Shown here one piece after another: positions 4,431 to 5,548 of a stretch of DNA of 5,548 nucleotides. The notes below the pieces were generated by a model. It had not been told where the DNA came from. It worked only from the letters and a program-made list of their open reading frames with translations, and searched no databases. The DNA is taken from NCBI GenBank assembly GCA_023412755.1, contig JAEZCB010000225.1:1-5548 (forward strand), given 5' to 3'. The position numbers and the translations under genes were made by a program. The DNA comes from Bacteroidota bacterium (lineage in GTDB: Bacteria; Bacteroidota; Bacteroidia; Flavobacteriales_F; PHOS-HE28). How positions within the stretch are numbered: the stretch's first letter is position 1; every line of letters begins with the position of its first letter.

Positions 4431-5548
4431 AAAGGGATGTACTCATAGTTGGCGGTGGCATCGCAGGAATGGCCTATGCGGTGCGGCTGAAAGAGCTGGA
4501 TGTTGATGACCGCTATCGCATCAGGATCCTTTCCAAAGCACCGGTCAGTCAGAGCAACTCTTTCGCGGCACAGGGAGGCGTGGCGGCGGTGATCGCTTCG
4601 CAGGATTCGGTGGAACAGCACGTGAAGGACACGCTCACCGTGGGCGGTGGTCGTTGCATCCCATCGGTGGTTGAACGCGTGGTGAAGGATGGTACGGAAT
4701 GCATCAACGAGCTCATCCAAATGGGAGCGCGTTTCGATGCCGGCAGCGATGGCCTTTTGCATCTCACCAACGAAGGCGGACATTCATTTCCGCGCGTGGT
4801 GCATCATCTGGATCGTACCGGCGCCGAGATCGTGCGTACACTTTTGGCCCAGGTGCGGGAACTGGATATCGAAGTGCTGCCGTGGCAACGAGCGCTCGAT
4901 CTGTTGACGGTGGAATATGGCGGCACCACCATCTGCACCGGCGTGCGCACCATGCATACACGCAGCGGCAGGATCACCGATCATCAGGCATCGGTGGTGG
5001 TGCTCGCGACCGGTGGTGCCGGACAGGTGTTTCGGCATACCACCAATCCACCGGCGGCCACTGGCGATGGTATAGCAATGGCGTTGCGTGCAGGTGTGCC
5101 GGTACGCGATATGGCCTTCGTTCAGTTCCATCCTACAGCCTTGTACACAGGACGCGAAGGCACGGTGCATCTGGTGAGTGAAGCGGTGCGCGGCGCTGGT
5201 GCGATCCTGCGTGATCGGAGCGGGATCGCATTCATGAAGGAAGTACACCCGATGGCCGATCTGGCACCGCGCAATGTGGTGGCACGAGCGATCCATCGCC
5301 GGATGCTGGAGGAAGGATCGGCTCATGTGTGGCTGGATGCATCGTCACTCGGTGTAGAGGGATTCGCGCGAAGATTCCCGGCGATCGCATTTAATTGCCG
5401 GGAGCATGGTATCATCCCCGGACGCGACTTGATCCCAGTGATGCCTGCGGCCCATTACCTCTGCGGCGGCATTCGCACCGATGACCGTGGGCACACTGCC
5501 ATGGAAGGATTATGGGCTTTGGGCGAGTGCGCAAGCACCGGTCTGCAT
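4427..5548 (+). CDS. nadB: L-aspartate oxidase NadB, 3' end cut by the window
   Basis: NadB is the FAD enzyme that oxidises L-aspartate to iminoaspartate, using O2 or fumarate as acceptor, and hands the unstable product to NadA. The first 374 codons are present with the frame open to the last base; the family is usually about 530 residues, so the final third is missing. Visible landmarks: dinucleotide-binding VLIVGGGIAGMAYA (5-18), SNSFAAQGGVAAV (43-55), NEGGHSFPRVVHH (115-127), ATGGAGQVF (194-202), a DMAFVQFHPTALY segment with His235, LAPRNVVARAI with Arg282, PAAHYLCGGI with His343, and GLWALGECASTGLH (361-374). His235, Arg282 and His343 match the substrate-binding and catalytic residues of E. 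coli NadB (His244, Arg290, His351). Succinate dehydrogenase flavoprotein is a relative, but the EGGHS and PAAHY context and the nadA overlap decide for NadB. Confidence 0.97.
   Translation, partial: MKRDVLIVGGGIAGMAYAVRLKELDVDDRYRIRILSKAPVSQSNSFAAQGGVAAVIASQDSVEQHVKDTLTVGGGRCIPSVVERVVKDGTECINELIQMGARFDAGSDGLLHLTNEGGHSFPRVVHHLDRTGAEIVRTLLAQVRELDIEVLPWQRALDLLTVEYGGTTICTGVRTMHTRSGRITDHQASVVVLATGGAGQVFRHTTNPPAATGDGIAMALRAGVPVRDMAFVQFHPTALYTGREGTVHLVSEAVRGAGAILRDRSGIAFMKEVHPMADLAPRNVVARAIHRRMLEEGSAHVWLDASSLGVEGFARRFPAIAFNCREHGIIPGRDLIPVMPAAHYLCGGIRTDDRGHTAMEGLWALGECASTGLH

Noticed and set aside
4127..4783. 218-codon minus-strand frame across the nadA-nadB junction
   Set aside because: It is antisense to two well-supported genes and resembles no family.

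Overview
The window most likely comes from a Bacteroidota genome of moderately high GC, probably a Flavobacteriales-like environmental lineage. This rests on a perfect match to the Bacteroidota -7 promoter element (TAnnTTTG) in front of hicB, on start codons mostly lacking a Shine-Dalgarno sequence, on a short lipoprotein with an LFAC lipobox, and on a compact nor-nad gene cluster. The placement is an inference from sequence character, not a phylogenetic result.

Left edge (1-213): no supportable gene. The first ~120 bases are about 70% GC and contain a 15-base palindrome. A perfect 16-bp inverted repeat (141-183) lies 30 bases past the end of hicA. Next, on the minus strand, is a hicB-hicA toxin-antitoxin pair (214-677). 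The HicB antitoxin is intact, but the HicA toxin frame is broken by an amber codon at codon 18 while the rest of the toxin is conserved. A hairpin terminator (734-766) separates hicB from the end of a minus-strand gene for a small, disordered, acidic lipoprotein (783-1421).

A 138-bp divergent intergenic region (1422-1559) then leads into a tightly packed plus-strand unit: norC-like membrane cytochrome c (1560-2024), norB-like haem-copper subunit (2014-3429), nadA quinolinate synthase (3435-4430) and nadB L-aspartate oxidase (4427-5548, cut by the window end). The joins are an 11-bp overlap, a 5-bp gap and a 4-bp ATGA overlap, so one polycistronic mRNA is likely. NadB makes iminoaspartate and NadA condenses it with dihydroxyacetone phosphate to quinolinate, the first two steps of de novo NAD synthesis. 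The cytochrome and haem-copper pair looks like a cNOR-type nitric oxide reductase.

The most notable observation is that the NorB-like subunit keeps most cNOR landmarks but lacks two residues treated as essential. The helix that should supply the first FeB histidine contains no histidine at all, and the residue aligned with one low-spin haem b histidine is methionine. It is therefore either a variant nitric oxide reductase or a haem-copper protein with a different chemistry, encoded together with the oxygen- and NO-sensitive [4Fe-4S] enzyme NadA.
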